Source of the DNA: an uncultured bacterium
GTDB lineage: Bacteria > Desulfobacterota > BSN033 > UBA1163
Direction: 5' to 3'
DNA length: 64,000 bases
Assembly (NCBI GenBank): GCA_938002255.1
Contig: CALLAL010000020.1
Span: forward strand, 1 to 64,000
Part shown: piece by piece, positions 33,829-43,470 of the stretch
Layout of the letters: the number at the start of each line of letters is the position of its first letter
Numbering within the stretch: position 1 is the first letter of the stretch
Translations under genes and position numbers: made by a program
The notes under the pieces: generated by a model
Database searches by the model: none
What the model was told of the DNA's origin: nothing
Seen by the model: only the letters and a program-made list of their open reading frames with translations

Positions 33829-35037
33829 ATGGTGTGTCAAATGATTTCGAATCCATTTGAAGTTTCGGGTTTTTTGTTTTCAGGAATTTCTTCGGGGATC
33901 AAGAAAGACGGGAAAAAGGATCTGGGATTGATTTACTCTGAAATCCCGGCACAGGTGGCAGGACTTTTTACAACCAATCGGGTGAAGGCCGCTCCAGTGT
34001 TGATCGACATGGAACGTATCAAAGAAGGACTCTGTCAAGCCGTATTGATCAACAGTGGAAATGCGAATGCCTGTACCGGAACACAAGGGGTGAAAGAAGC
34101 GGAAAGGATCGCCTCGCTCCTGGCTCAACGTATGGGAATCGAAGACAGGTATGTGCTGTTATCATCAACAGGGGTGATCGGCGTTCCCCTGCCCGTGAAG
34201 AAAATCGAGCAGGGGCTGCCAGAATTGATTAAAAAACTCTCTCCAGAAGGATGGATGAATGTTGTTGAGTCCATCATGACGACAGACACCCATCCTAAAA
34301 TGAAGTGGGCAACTTGCCGGATCAAAGGAAAACAGGTAAGACTCTGCGGAATGGTTAAGGGGGCAGGAATGATCCGACCCAATCTGGCAACGATGCTTTC
34401 CTTTCTTGTGACAGATGCTCATATTAAAGCCACTCTTCTTCAAGAGATGCTCCGAGAGGCGACCGAGGCTTCCTATAACCGAATCACCATTGACGGTGAA
34501 ACCAGCACCAATGATACCGTTTTATTACTTGCCAATGGAAAAGCAGGCCATCCCCTTTTGAACCGAATGGATCGAGAAGCGAAGACCTTCCGACAGATGC
34601 TGATTGAGGTTTGCCGAGGATTGGCGGAAAGTATCGTCAGGGATGGGGAAGGTGCAACCAAATATATTGAGATTATGATCCGAGGAGCCCGAAGCAGAAT
34701 GGATGCCCAGAAAGCCGCTTATGCGATCGCTCACTCCCCTCTTGTTAAAACCGCCTTTTTTGGAGAAGATGCAAATTGGGGAAGGATCCTCTGCGCCCTC
34801 GGTCACTGCGATATTCCTCTTAATCCAGCTCGAATCGATCTCTTCTTTGATAAGACGCCGATCGTTAAAAATGGAATGGGAGTTGGCCGACGATTAGAGG
34901 CCAGAGCAGCACAAGTGATCAAAAAAAGAGCCTTTAGGGTAACGGTTGATCTCCACCAAGGAAAGTCCTCCTTTTCCCTGCTCACAACAGACCTCTCCTT
35001 GGACTATGTCAAAATCAATGCCTCTTACAGATCTTAA
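33829..35037 (+). CDS. argJ: Arginine biosynthesis protein ArgJ
   Basis: This protein of about 400 residues transfers acetyl from N-acetylornithine to glutamate and, in bifunctional forms, also uses acetyl-CoA. The self-cleavage site is seen in KGAGMIRPNLATML, with Thr188 (counted from 33829) as the new N-terminal nucleophile of the beta chain. GEDANWGRILCALG near the end is also typical. An ATG at 33841 is an equally plausible start. It lies 60 bp after secA with no evident terminator between. A short N-acetylglutamate-synthase-like gene at 25718 suggests that acetyl input may also be supplied separately. Confidence 0.95.
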   Translation: MVCQMISNPFEVSGFLFSGISSGIKKDGKKDLGLIYSEIPAQVAGLFTTNRVKAAPVLIDMERIKEGLCQAVLINSGNANACTGTQGVKEAERIASLLAQRMGIEDRYVLLSSTGVIGVPLPVKKIEQGLPELIKKLSPEGWMNVVESIMTTDTHPKMKWATCRIKGKQVRLCGMVKGAGMIRPNLATMLSFLVTDAHIKATLLQEMLREATEASYNRITIDGETSTNDTVLLLANGKAGHPLLNRMDREAKTFRQMLIEVCRGLAESIVRDGEGATKYIEIMIRGARSRMDAQKAAYAIAHSPLVKTAFFGEDANWGRILCALGHCDIPLNPARIDLFFDKTPIVKNGMGVGRRLEARAAQVIKKRAFRVTVDLHQGKSSFSLLTTDLSLDYVKINASYRS

Positions 35038-35106
35038 CCCCATGAAAATCTGATGAAATCGATCCTCTTTGGATAGCGAGGGATGTAAAGGGGGGATGGT
35101 GTTTCT

Positions 35107-36060
35107 TTATTTAGGGAGGTTTTCTAACTTTTTAATCCTTTCTTGAGCTTCAATAAAAGAGCTATCTAACTTTAAGACATGCTGGAAGGTTTCAAGAGCT
35201 TCAGAGAGCATTCCATTTGCCTCATAGGCAAGCCCTAGATTGAAATGGAGACGGGCTAACTTTTCTCTATTCAACCCTTTAAGTTGAGTGCCTTCTTTAA
35301 AATATTGAATGGCGCGGGCACTATCTCCTTTTTCTAAGTAACAGGTTCCGAGCATGATCGCGCAGTCAAATTTAATCGCCGGGCTATTTGAGGCCTGTTC
35401 AAATTCCGAAATGGCATAGTCATAAAGTTCCATCTCTTTATATGCAATTCCGAGATGGTAGTGCATCTCTGCCTCTTTGTCGGGTGGGTGAATCTCCACC
35501 GGTTCAGGGGAACCTTGGGGTTGGGGATCAACGACAGAAGCAGGAAAGAGATCAGATTTGTCGTCCCTTGGTTTAATCTCTGTGGGGAAGTGAGAATCAG
35601 GAAAAGGAGGGGCTGACGTTCCTTTGGGCACCTCTTTGGAGGGGAGGGAAGTATCTAATCGATCAAGGGCTTGTCGAGCTGCTTCATCTGTCGGATTGAT
35701 CTCGAGGATATTCGAGTAGTAGTTTCTGGCGTTACCCGATAACCCCTCTTTAAGATAAAGACCGGCAATCCGGTGGAGCGTGTCAATGTGCTTAGGGTTG
35801 ATGGAAAGGACTTTTTTATAAATGGAGATGGCTCTGGAATTGAGGTCTTCTTCTGCATAGAGTTCAGCCAATTTCAAATATTCCGCGATCGCTTTTTCAT
35901 AATCGCCATTTTTATAATAAAGATCCCCCAATTTTAAATAGAGACGTTTGTCTTTGGGATCTGCTTCAATGAGTTTGATGTATTCGGCAATAGCTTTTTT
36001 GGGCTGGTTCTTGAGAATATATTTTTGTGCCAGATCTAAGATTTTTTCTTTGTCGATCAC
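35107..36060 (-). CDS. Tetratricopeptide repeat protein
   Basis: This 317-residue protein is built of TPR units. About four N-terminal repeats (KKAIAEYIKLIEADPKDKRL, then YEKAIAEYLKLAELYAEEDL) are followed by a Pro/Ser-rich linker at about 140-195 and about three more repeats. It has no signal peptide, so it is probably a cytoplasmic scaffold. The start is a GTG at 36060 with GAGG upstream. It is convergent with argJ and divergent, across 640 bp, from the receiver-DUF4388 gene. Its partner is unknown, but location beside the Mgl/pilus block is suggestive. Confidence 0.85.
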   Translation of the reverse strand: MIDKEKILDLAQKYILKNQPKKAIAEYIKLIEADPKDKRLYLKLGDLYYKNGDYEKAIAEYLKLAELYAEEDLNSRAISIYKKVLSINPKHIDTLHRIAGLYLKEGLSGNARNYYSNILEINPTDEAARQALDRLDTSLPSKEVPKGTSAPPFPDSHFPTEIKPRDDKSDLFPASVVDPQPQGSPEPVEIHPPDKEAEMHYHLGIAYKEMELYDYAISEFEQASNSPAIKFDCAIMLGTCYLEKGDSARAIQYFKEGTQLKGLNREKLARLHFNLGLAYEANGMLSEALETFQHVLKLDSSFIEAQERIKKLENLPK

Positions 36061-36707
36061 CGGAACAAAGCCTCGCCTAAAAAACCTACTTTTTCATTCT
36101 TAATCAATGAGATGAAAAAAGTCAAGTTTTAAAGGAGTTCTTTCTGCTCGGTTAGGGAGATGGGTTTTCTCCACCTCATCATTACCAAAAATTCCATTGT
36201 ACCTGACGTTGTGGCAGCAAGAATGATTTTTCTTCAATGAACAAAGGGCGTCATGTTTTTGGTCATGGTATTTCTAAAATTCATCAAGGCTCGTCCAAGG
36301 CTTTCCTTTAAGAACCCGATGGCCCCCTTTTTTTAGATAAATTGGAATTTAGCCAATCACGTTTCCGCGAAAGTGCCATTGTTCCATCTACCAGCTTAGA
36401 ACTTAGGGTTTAGATGTCAAATCAATTTATTCTTGTCAACTTAAAGTTAAAGAATTCATTTTCGTAATCCCCATAGGCATTTATTTGCCAGTGGATAAAT
36501 ATTGACCATCTTCGAATAATGAATTATAATCTCCTCCATTGTAACTCATTAAATTTAATATAATTTTTTAATAATACAGCCCATTTGATAATTAAAACTT
36601 TTGGCATTTATTTTGCTTTGATATTTTTCAAATTGAGGAATGTTGAAATAGATTTCATAAAGCCCTATGTCTCAATGGGATCAATGAATTATTAAAGAGT
36701 GTTTGAT
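36061..36707. other. AT-rich intergenic region of about 650 bp
   Basis: No gene or RNA gene is visible. The right half is strongly AT-rich. It contains a small palindrome AACTTAAAGTT near 36440 and a -24/-12 promoter at 36602-36616 pointing right. The left half shows nothing I can name. Confidence 0.6.
36602..36617 (+). promoter_or_regulatory. Sigma-54-type (-24/-12) promoter of the receiver-DUF4388 gene
   Basis: TGGCA (36602-36606) and TTGCT (36613-36617) show the exact GG-to-GC spacing of RpoN promoters. They lie about 90 bp before the ATG at 36708 in an AT-rich tract. Confidence 0.65.
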
Positions 36708-37397
36708 ATGACAAAAGAATTAAAAAAAGTGCTAATTGTTGATGACGAAGAGACATTGACGTGGAGCATGTCTAAAAGCCTTTCTAAAGACAAAGACAAA
36801 TATGAAGTGATTGTCGCCAATAACGGAAAAGAGGCTTTGAATCAACTTAAACATAATCAGATCGATTTAGTAATCTCCGATATCAGGATGCCTGATATCA
36901 ATGGATTGGATTTACTGGTAAGAATAAAAAAGGATTTTCCTAAAACGAAAGTGATCATTATGACTGCTTATGGATCGTCTGATGTCCAGAAAGAGGCAAA
37001 TCGTAGAGGGTCTGTTTTTTACATTGAAAAACCCTTTGAAATCAATGACATTCGAAAAATCATCCTTGACCTCATAGGTAAGAAGAAAGGGTTTCGTGGA
37101 AAAGTGGTTGGTCTTCAGTTAACGGATGTGATTCAGTTGAATTGCTTGAGCCGATTAACGACCGCATTGATGATCACCCGTGACGGAGAAAGAGGAGTCA
37201 TCTATTTGAATGAAGGAGAGGTGATTCACGCGGAATGTGGTGATCAGAAAGGGACCGAAGCGTTCTACCACATCCTCAGCTGGCAGGAGGGTGAATTTAT
37301 CTCCAATATTGGTGTGACTCCACCGATGCAGACGATCTATCAGAACTGGGAGCATCTTTTAGTGGAAGCGATGCGGCGAAATGATGAAAACCCATAA
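36708..37397 (+). CDS. Response regulator with DUF4388 (PATAN) output domain
   Basis: This is a 229-residue receiver protein. The acidic pocket is D12/D13, the phosphorylated Asp is D58 in LVISDIRMPD, T86 is in IIMTAYG, and the conserved Lys is K108 in EKPF. Residues of about 125-225 form a DUF4388/PATAN domain (LQLTDVIQLNCLSRLTTALM, GVIYLNEGEVIHAECG), found in proteins that steer motility and protein-protein contacts. A GTG at 36699 is in frame, and the ATG at 36708 has AAAGAG upstream. It is the first gene of the Mgl-type block. Confidence 0.9.
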   Translation: MTKELKKVLIVDDEETLTWSMSKSLSKDKDKYEVIVANNGKEALNQLKHNQIDLVISDIRMPDINGLDLLVRIKKDFPKTKVIIMTAYGSSDVQKEANRRGSVFYIEKPFEINDIRKIILDLIGKKKGFRGKVVGLQLTDVIQLNCLSRLTTALMITRDGERGVIYLNEGEVIHAECGDQKGTEAFYHILSWQEGEFISNIGVTPPMQTIYQNWEHLLVEAMRRNDENP

Positions 37398-37427
37398 AGG
37401 GCCCTCCTTTGGGAGAACTGAAAAACA

Positions 37428-37868
37428 ATGAACATCATCATTACCAAAGATGATTTAAAAAAAATTAACTATTTTTTGGACAAAGTGGTGTCCTCATCAC
37501 TCGCTCACTCGGTGTTGTTGATTGACCGGTCAGGTCAGCTGATTGCCCAGTACGGAGACACCATGGACATCGATATTTTGTCTCTTTCAGCCTTGACGGC
37601 GGCAAATTTCGGAGCCACTGCTGAGATCGCTAAAATGTTAGGAGAGGAAGAATTCACTCTTCTTTTCCATAAGGGCAAAAGCGAGAATGTCTATTTCACA
37701 GCCATCGGGGAACACGTCATCATGGTAACCCTCTTTGATGATAAAACCTCGTTGGGACTGATTCGGTTGAGGATTAATCAGATTATTGATGAACTTTCGG
37801 ATGTGCTCCTGTCCATCTTTCAAGAAAAGAAGGAGGTTCCTCTCTTAGATCCTCAACCATTTTCATAA
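37428..37868 (+). CDS. Roadblock/LC7 (MglB-like) domain protein
   Basis: This 146-residue protein is of the roadblock/LC7 fold: VSSSLAHSVLLIDRSGQLIAQYG, then SLSALTAANFGATAEIAKMLGE and a C-terminal helix. In Myxococcus the roadblock protein MglB is the GTPase-activating partner of MglA. Here it directly precedes an MglA homologue (19 bp), so the same role is inferred. It is cytoplasmic and of normal length for the family. Confidence 0.9.
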   Translation: MNIIITKDDLKKINYFLDKVVSSSLAHSVLLIDRSGQLIAQYGDTMDIDILSLSALTAANFGATAEIAKMLGEEEFTLLFHKGKSENVYFTAIGEHVIMVTLFDDKTSLGLIRLRINQIIDELSDVLLSIFQEKKEVPLLDPQPFS

Positions 37869-37887
37869 GAAGTGGAGAGCCTGACGT

Positions 37888-38514
37888 ATGCCTTTTATTA
37901 ACTTTAGCAAAGATGAAATTCAGTGCAAAATCGTTTATTATGGGGCTGGATTTTGTGGCAAAACAACGAATCTCCAATATATCTATGCCAAGATGAATGA
38001 CGATACGAAGGGCAAAATGGTTTCCATCGATACGCGAGGAGACCGAACTCTCTTTTTCGATTTCTTGTCCTTGAATTTGGGAAAAATCCGGGGGTTTGAC
38101 GTACGGGTTCAGCTCTATACTGTTCCGGGTCAGGTTCACTACGACGCCACAAGAAAATTGGTCCTCAAGGGAGTGGACGGGGTTGTCTTTGTTGCGGATT
38201 CCTTAAAAGTCCAGAGAAAAAAAAACATTGAGAGTTTGATCAACTTGGCCAAAAACCTGGCAGAAAAAGGAATCAGTATTCGCACGATTCCCCTGGTGAT
38301 TCAATATAACAAGCGAGATTTAGATGGGACTGATTCTGAGATTCTCCCGCTTGAGATACTTGAAAAAGACTTAAACTCGATGTTGAGGGTTCCATCATTT
38401 CCTGCAAGCGCGTTAAAAGGCGCAGGGGTTTTTGAGACATTACGAGAAATTAGTAAATTGGTCGTTAAGGATGTGAGTCGGAAGATCATGTTGGTGGATC
38501 AACCATTACGATAA
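37888..38514 (+). CDS. mglA: MglA-like small GTPase
   Basis: This 208-residue Ras-like GTPase closely resembles Myxococcus MglA, the switch that sets the leading pole for gliding and type IV pili. It starts MPFINFSKDEIQCKIVYYGA with the P-loop GAGFCGKTT (residues 19-27). It has the family-specific YTVPGQVHYDATRKLVLKGVDG in the switch II region and NKRD for guanine. It sits between a roadblock protein and a CheW-domain protein, about 4 kb ahead of pilMNOPQ. Confidence 0.93.
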   Translation: MPFINFSKDEIQCKIVYYGAGFCGKTTNLQYIYAKMNDDTKGKMVSIDTRGDRTLFFDFLSLNLGKIRGFDVRVQLYTVPGQVHYDATRKLVLKGVDGVVFVADSLKVQRKKNIESLINLAKNLAEKGISIRTIPLVIQYNKRDLDGTDSEILPLEILEKDLNSMLRVPSFPASALKGAGVFETLREISKLVVKDVSRKIMLVDQPLR

Positions 38515-38555
38515 GCCCTTGGGTGTCTGGAAGGGCGAACCATTAGGGGAAGACC

Positions 38556-39707
38556 ATGGCAGAAAAGACGTTCATCGAGGATGATTTAAAAGGATTAGAA
38601 AAGGAGATCGAGGCTGCAGTGGATCGACTGTTTGTTGAAAAAGGAGCAAAACCCATCCTCAAACAACCAGCCTTTGAACCCACTCGGCCAGAACTCTTTG
38701 TGGAAAAAGAAAAAGAGGTTGAAAGAGAACACGTCCCAGCCATTCCTCCTTTGGCTACTCAGCCTACCAAAACCTTGGAAGATTTGGAAACACAGCTGTT
38801 TTCTTTGGAATGGGAGATCACCCAGACGAATCTCGAAAAGACGATGGAACAGGTGCTCCACCTCAAAGAGGAGTTCAAAGATTCTCTGGCACTGCCATCC
38901 CTCCTCCAACGAATGGCAAGGGTTCTAACCTTCATGACCCAGAACCAGGAAAAGATCAGACCCCATCTCCTTCAATTTCTCTTTGATTCAAAAGAAACGC
39001 TAAAACTCTTAATGAGAAAAGATGGAGGCAGTGATCTTGATACCTACAAGAAATTGGCTCTTGCAGGGATTGAAGCGAGGTTCTGTTGTTTGGAAGAATT
39101 CCAGGATACCCCATCAGCCGGCCATCCGCTATCGGCTGAAATACCTAAACATACTCAAGAGGTTCCGAAACCATCGGAACTTTATGAGACCCTTCTGCAG
39201 AGAATGGAGGTGTTTTCAGAAAAACTTGATCAATTGGTGGACAAAATGGATCGACACCTTTCAACCCATACGACGATCCACGAACGGTCCATTAGCTCTC
39301 CCCCTGACCGAAGTTCTTCGAAAACAAAGGTCACCCTTTTCAAGATAGGAGAACGATTATTTGGCGTGGAAAGTGATCAAATAGAAAAGTTATTTAAAGT
39401 CCCCAAAATACTCTCTAAAAAAATCGTTCAACAAAAAAGGCTGCGCTTAAAAGAGTTGGACATTCGTATGGTCGATTTAGAAAACATTTTTTCCATCCCT
39501 TTAGAGGAAGGAGAAGAGGAGAAACAAGTGCTGGTTCTCAAAGTCAACGGAGAATATAAAGGGATTCTCATGGATGGCATTCTAAATCGGTTGTCGGGGC
39601 CCCTGGAAGAAAGCGGTGAATTCAACGAATTTATCCAAGGCATGATGCGTTGGACCTATCAAGATCTTCCCATTAAAATTCCGATTTTGGATTTAAGGAA
39701 ACTTTAA
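38556..39707 (+). CDS. CheW-domain protein with long N-terminal region
   Basis: This is a 383-residue protein. The last 125 residues (from about 257) form a CheW-like domain: KVTLFKIGERLFGVESDQIEKLF, then ELDIRMVDLENIFSIP and VLVLKVNGEYKGILMDGIL. The first 250 residues are mostly charged helix, which I do not recognise and which may bind MglA or a kinase. AGGGGAAG precedes the ATG. Within the Mgl operon it probably links the GTPase module to a chemosensory-type array, but no CheA or receptor gene is in the window. Confidence 0.82.
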   Translation: MAEKTFIEDDLKGLEKEIEAAVDRLFVEKGAKPILKQPAFEPTRPELFVEKEKEVEREHVPAIPPLATQPTKTLEDLETQLFSLEWEITQTNLEKTMEQVLHLKEEFKDSLALPSLLQRMARVLTFMTQNQEKIRPHLLQFLFDSKETLKLLMRKDGGSDLDTYKKLALAGIEARFCCLEEFQDTPSAGHPLSAEIPKHTQEVPKPSELYETLLQRMEVFSEKLDQLVDKMDRHLSTHTTIHERSISSPPDRSSSKTKVTLFKIGERLFGVESDQIEKLFKVPKILSKKIVQQKRLRLKELDIRMVDLENIFSIPLEEGEEEKQVLVLKVNGEYKGILMDGILNRLSGPLEESGEFNEFIQGMMRWTYQDLPIKIPILDLRKL

Positions 39708-39746
39708 TCAAGAGAACAGGAGAGACTCCCGAGCGAACGATTCGTT

Positions 39747-40877
39747 ATGACACAAGAATTGAAAAGATTGAAAGAACCTTTCACCGTCAACCTGGACACA
39801 GAACATGCGCCCAATTTAACGGAGAGTCTTATCGAGAGCATTCGGAGTGGAATCATCATCACCCAAATGGATGACACCATCACCTATATCAATCGAACAG
39901 GCGAAACCCTATTGGGTTATTCAAAACATGAGGTGATAGGGAAACCTTTCCACCTTTTTGAATTAAAAGAAAAACAAACAACTTCCCATCCTTTTTTTGA
40001 TCAATCGGATGACATGGATACTCGTCGGGAAGGCCGAATGAGGAAAAAAGATGGACAAGAAATTCCGGTTGGGTTTACCATCAACTACCACCTCAATCAA
40101 CATGGAAAAGCCATTGGAAAGATCATCATATTTCGTGACCTGACAAAGGTCTATCGGATCCAGGAAGAGATTCTTAAAATGGACCGACTCGTCTCTTTGG
40201 GAAAATTGGCATCGGGAATCGCCCATGAGATCCGCAATCCCCTTGCGGGGATCAAAACAACGGCCCAAGCCTTGGGGGATGAGATGCCCAAAGAAGATCC
40301 CAAGAGGGAATATTTAAATCGCATCACCAAAGAAATCGATCGATTAAATGAAATTTTAAAGACATTCTTTTCGTTTGCAAAACCGCAAGCCCTTCTTTTA
40401 GTTCCTTGTCATATTAAGGAGATCATCAATGCCATCATTCCTTTTTTGATTCGAGAGATCGCGGACAAGGGAATTCGGTTTACCGAAACCTACCATCCCC
40501 AACTCCCCAAAATCAAAGCAGACAAGATTCAGATGCATCAGGCCTTTCTCAACCTTTTCTTAAATGCGATTCAAGCCATGCCCAATGGGGGGGATCTAAG
40601 CATAGAAGCCAATCCCATTTCGATCCCTTCATCCGATGGAACTCCGCAAAGATGCGTAAGGGTTCGGGTCTCAGATTCAGGCAAAGGGATTCCCCCTCAC
40701 ATTCTTCCTAAGATCTTCGATCCTTTTTTTACGACCAAACCCAAAGGAATTGGATTAGGACTTTCCATCACCTATCAAATTATTAATAAGCATGGAGGTA
40801 CCATCGAGGTTGACAGCCGATGGGGAGAAGGGACCTCTTTTATTGTGACGTTGCCGGAGATGATTGAACCCTTATGA
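39747..40877 (+). CDS. PAS-domain sensor histidine kinase (NtrB-like)
   Basis: This 376-residue cytoplasmic kinase has a PAS domain (about 25-140, SGIIITQMDDTITYINRTGE) and a HisKA domain with H160 in IAHEIRNPLAGIK. Its ATPase domain has an N-box (FLNLFLNAIQAM), DSGKGIPP and GIGLGLSI. There are no membrane segments, as in NtrB/PilS-like soluble kinases. It overlaps the following regulator gene as ATGA, so the two form a pair. The signal is unknown, and its position before pilM suggests pilus or motility control. Confidence 0.93.
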   Translation: MTQELKRLKEPFTVNLDTEHAPNLTESLIESIRSGIIITQMDDTITYINRTGETLLGYSKHEVIGKPFHLFELKEKQTTSHPFFDQSDDMDTRREGRMRKKDGQEIPVGFTINYHLNQHGKAIGKIIIFRDLTKVYRIQEEILKMDRLVSLGKLASGIAHEIRNPLAGIKTTAQALGDEMPKEDPKREYLNRITKEIDRLNEILKTFFSFAKPQALLLVPCHIKEIINAIIPFLIREIADKGIRFTETYHPQLPKIKADKIQMHQAFLNLFLNAIQAMPNGGDLSIEANPISIPSSDGTPQRCVRVRVSDSGKGIPPHILPKIFDPFFTTKPKGIGLGLSITYQIINKHGGTIEVDSRWGEGTSFIVTLPEMIEPL

Positions 40878-42250
40878 AACCGTCAATCCTCATCGTTGAT
40901 GATGATGAAGTCATGAGAGAAACTCTTTCTGAAGTGTTAGCCAAAGGAAACTATGACGTTTATGTGGTAGGATCCGGTCAAGAGACGCTTTCGTTAATCA
41001 AGAAAAATATTATTGATTTAATCCTTTTGGATATGAGACTCCCCGATGCGGATGGGTTAGATATTCTTAAGAAAATCAAGGAACTTGACACCGATATATC
41101 AGTCATCATCATGACAGCTTACTCCGACATTGAAACAGCCGTGACAGCCATGAAATCGGGTGCCTACCACTATATCAATAAACCATTTGATTTGGAAGAA
41201 CTGAAACTTCTTATCGAGAAGGGCTTAGAGACAAAAAGTTTGATTAATGAAGTAAGAAGGTTACGACGTCTTCATAAGGATGGAAATCAAAAGAGCGAAA
41301 TTTATGGCACCAGTTCACAAATTCAATACGTCAAAGAATTGATTGAAATGGTCAGCAAAACGAATAAAACTTCTGTACTCATACAGGGAGAAAGTGGAAC
41401 GGGAAAAGAACTTGCTGCCAATGCGATCCACTATAATAGCAAACGGGCTCACAAACCGATGATGAAAATCAACTGTAGCGCGATTCCAGATACGCTTCTG
41501 GAATCTGAACTCTTTGGTTATGAAAAAGGCGCATTTACGGATGCGAAAACCACGAAGAAAGGCCTCTTCGAGTTGGCAGATGGCGGAACGGTCTTTTTGG
41601 ATGAAATCGGGGATATGAAACCTTTTCTTCAATCTAAAATTTTAAGGGTGATTGAAAACCAATCCTTTATGCGGGTGGGAGGAGAAAGGGAAATTAAAGT
41701 GGATGTCCGTATTATTGCTGCTACGAACAAGGACTTAGAGTCCTTAGTCAAAGAAGGCCTTTTTAGAAAGGATCTCTATTATCGACTCAAAGTGATGGTT
41801 GTGGAAATGCCACCTCTTCGTGAAAGAGGAGAGGATATGTTCCTTCTCTCCAACCTTTTTATAGAAGAGAATAATCGAGAATATGGGAAAAACATTCACG
41901 GATTATCAGAAGAAGCCAAAAAGATCATGATCCAATATCCATGGCCTGGGAATGTTAGAGAGTTGAAAAATGTTATCGAAAGAGCAATGATTCTTGCTGA
42001 TCAACCCTATATCACTCCTAAACAGCTTCCTTTTGAGCTAAGACAGCGGGAAAATTTAAGACCGAAAGAGGTAGGACAGAATCCCTTTGAAGTATCGGAA
42101 ATGATACCTCTGGAAGAGTTAGAAAAAATATACCTATCCAATGTGTTAAAAAAATTGGATTGGAACAAATCAAAAGCTTCAAAAATTTTAGGAATTTCGA
42201 GAGCGACGCTTAGAGCAAAAGTTAAAAAATATCAAATCTTTGATAATTAA
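40874..42250 (+). CDS. Sigma-54-dependent response regulator (NtrC/PilR family)
   Basis: This 458-residue regulator has a receiver domain (D53 phospho-acceptor, K in NKPFD), an AAA+ sigma-54 domain with GESGTGKE, FLDEIGDM and WPGNVREL, and a Fis-type helix-turn-helix (NKSKASKILGISRATLRAK). The loop that contacts sigma-54 reads GAFTDA (219-224) instead of GAFTGA. It should activate -24/-12 promoters when phosphorylated by the overlapping kinase. Likely targets include pilus or signalling genes. The promoter at 36602 is one candidate. Confidence 0.93.
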   Translation: MKPSILIVDDDEVMRETLSEVLAKGNYDVYVVGSGQETLSLIKKNIIDLILLDMRLPDADGLDILKKIKELDTDISVIIMTAYSDIETAVTAMKSGAYHYINKPFDLEELKLLIEKGLETKSLINEVRRLRRLHKDGNQKSEIYGTSSQIQYVKELIEMVSKTNKTSVLIQGESGTGKELAANAIHYNSKRAHKPMMKINCSAIPDTLLESELFGYEKGAFTDAKTTKKGLFELADGGTVFLDEIGDMKPFLQSKILRVIENQSFMRVGGEREIKVDVRIIAATNKDLESLVKEGLFRKDLYYRLKVMVVEMPPLRERGEDMFLLSNLFIEENNREYGKNIHGLSEEAKKIMIQYPWPGNVRELKNVIERAMILADQPYITPKQLPFELRQRENLRPKEVGQNPFEVSEMIPLEELEKIYLSNVLKKLDWNKSKASKILGISRATLRAKVKKYQIFDN

Positions 42251-42340
42251 TTAGTAATATTAAAGAGTTGCAGGTGAATACTCAAATTGAATCTTAAAAT
42301 TTTATCTCATTCTATTAATATTAAAAGGTTAATTTTTTAC

Positions 42341-42370
42341 TTGACTTTTAATTGAAATTGGTAATAGATT
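42341..42370 (+). promoter_or_regulatory. Candidate promoter of pilMNOPQ
   Basis: TTGACT (42341-42346) is followed after 18 nt by TAGATT (42365-42370), or after 15 nt by TAATAG. It lies about 45 bp before the pilM ATG in an AT-rich 160-bp gap. No -24/-12 site is seen here. Confidence 0.4.
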
Positions 42371-42411
42371 ATGTCAACTCTGGTAAAAATTGAACCATTA
42401 GAGGAGAAAAT

Positions 42412-43470
42412 ATGATTTTGGGAAGAAAAAAAGGAGTCATTGGCTTAGATATTGGGTCCAGCTCGATCAAATTAGTTGAATTGGGGGACAGTAAAAATGG
42501 CTATAGATTACAAAATATTGGGTTGTTACCTTTACCCCCAGAAGCTATTGTTGACGGAGCTTTAATGGATTCTGTAACCATTATTGACACAATTCGGGAA
42601 TTGGTTACTCAGACAAAAACAAGAACGAAAGATGTCATCACCTCTGTCTCGGGTCACTCCGTGATTGTTAAAAAGATATCGCTTCCGGTGATGTCGGAAG
42701 CAGAACTCGAAGAATCCATTCAATGGGAGGCCGAACGATATATTCCCTTCGATATCAACGACGTAAATCTCGATTTCCAGATTTTTGGTTCGAGTGCCGA
42801 AAATCCAGAGGTGATGGATGTTGTCCTCGTAGCGGCCAAAAAAGATATTATTAACGACTACGTTTCGGTCATTACGGAAGCGGGACTAAACCCGGTGATT
42901 ATTGATGTGGATGCTTTTGCCATCGAAAATATGCTCGGAATTAATTATGAGATTGAAAAGGATGAGACTGTTGCGATTGCCAATGTCGGGGCGAGTATTA
43001 CCAACATCAATATTCTGAAAAACAACATGACGGCTTTCACAAGAGATATTTTCAAGGGAGGGAATCAAATCACTGAAGAGATTCAACGACAGCTTCATGT
43101 CGATTATGATGAAGCAGAAAGAATTAAAGTAGGAAGCAAGATCGACACCACCTCCCAGCCCATTATTCAAAATGTCCTGAGGGAAGCCTCCGAGTCATTA
43201 GCCCTGGAAATTGGAAATTCGATTGAATTTTTCCAATCCACCAGTACCTATGAGAAGATCCATAGACTCTACTTAAGCGGTGGAGGAGCAAAGATAAAGG
43301 ACTTTGATATCATCCTCCAACAACAGATCGGGATCCCTGTTGAAATTGTTAATCCATTTAAAAAGATTGTATATGATGATAAGAATTTTGATCTCGAATA
43401 TCTTCGAGAAATCGGACCGATGATGGCGGTGGGCGTTGGATTAGCCACCCGAAAGGTAGGAGATCGATGA
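42412..43470 (+). CDS. pilM: Type IV pilus assembly protein PilM
   Basis: This 352-residue cytoplasmic actin-like ATPase binds PilN at the inner membrane and is part of the pilus alignment complex. It has the phosphate-1 loop IGLDIGSSSIKLVEL, INWEA-type IQWEAERYIPFDI, and the C-terminal LYLSGGGAKIKDF adenosine motif. GAGGAG precedes the ATG. It overlaps pilN as ATGA. The pilMNOPQ order is the standard one. Confidence 0.96.
   Translation: MILGRKKGVIGLDIGSSSIKLVELGDSKNGYRLQNIGLLPLPPEAIVDGALMDSVTIIDTIRELVTQTKTRTKDVITSVSGHSVIVKKISLPVMSEAELEESIQWEAERYIPFDINDVNLDFQIFGSSAENPEVMDVVLVAAKKDIINDYVSVITEAGLNPVIIDVDAFAIENMLGINYEIEKDETVAIANVGASITNINILKNNMTAFTRDIFKGGNQITEEIQRQLHVDYDEAERIKVGSKIDTTSQPIIQNVLREASESLALEIGNSIEFFQSTSTYEKIHRLYLSGGGAKIKDFDIILQQQIGIPVEIVNPFKKIVYDDKNFDLEYLREIGPMMAVGVGLATRKVGDR

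Noticed and set aside
38556-39707. CheA-like kinase
   Set aside because: Only a CheW-type C-terminal domain is present, with no Hpt or ATPase motif.
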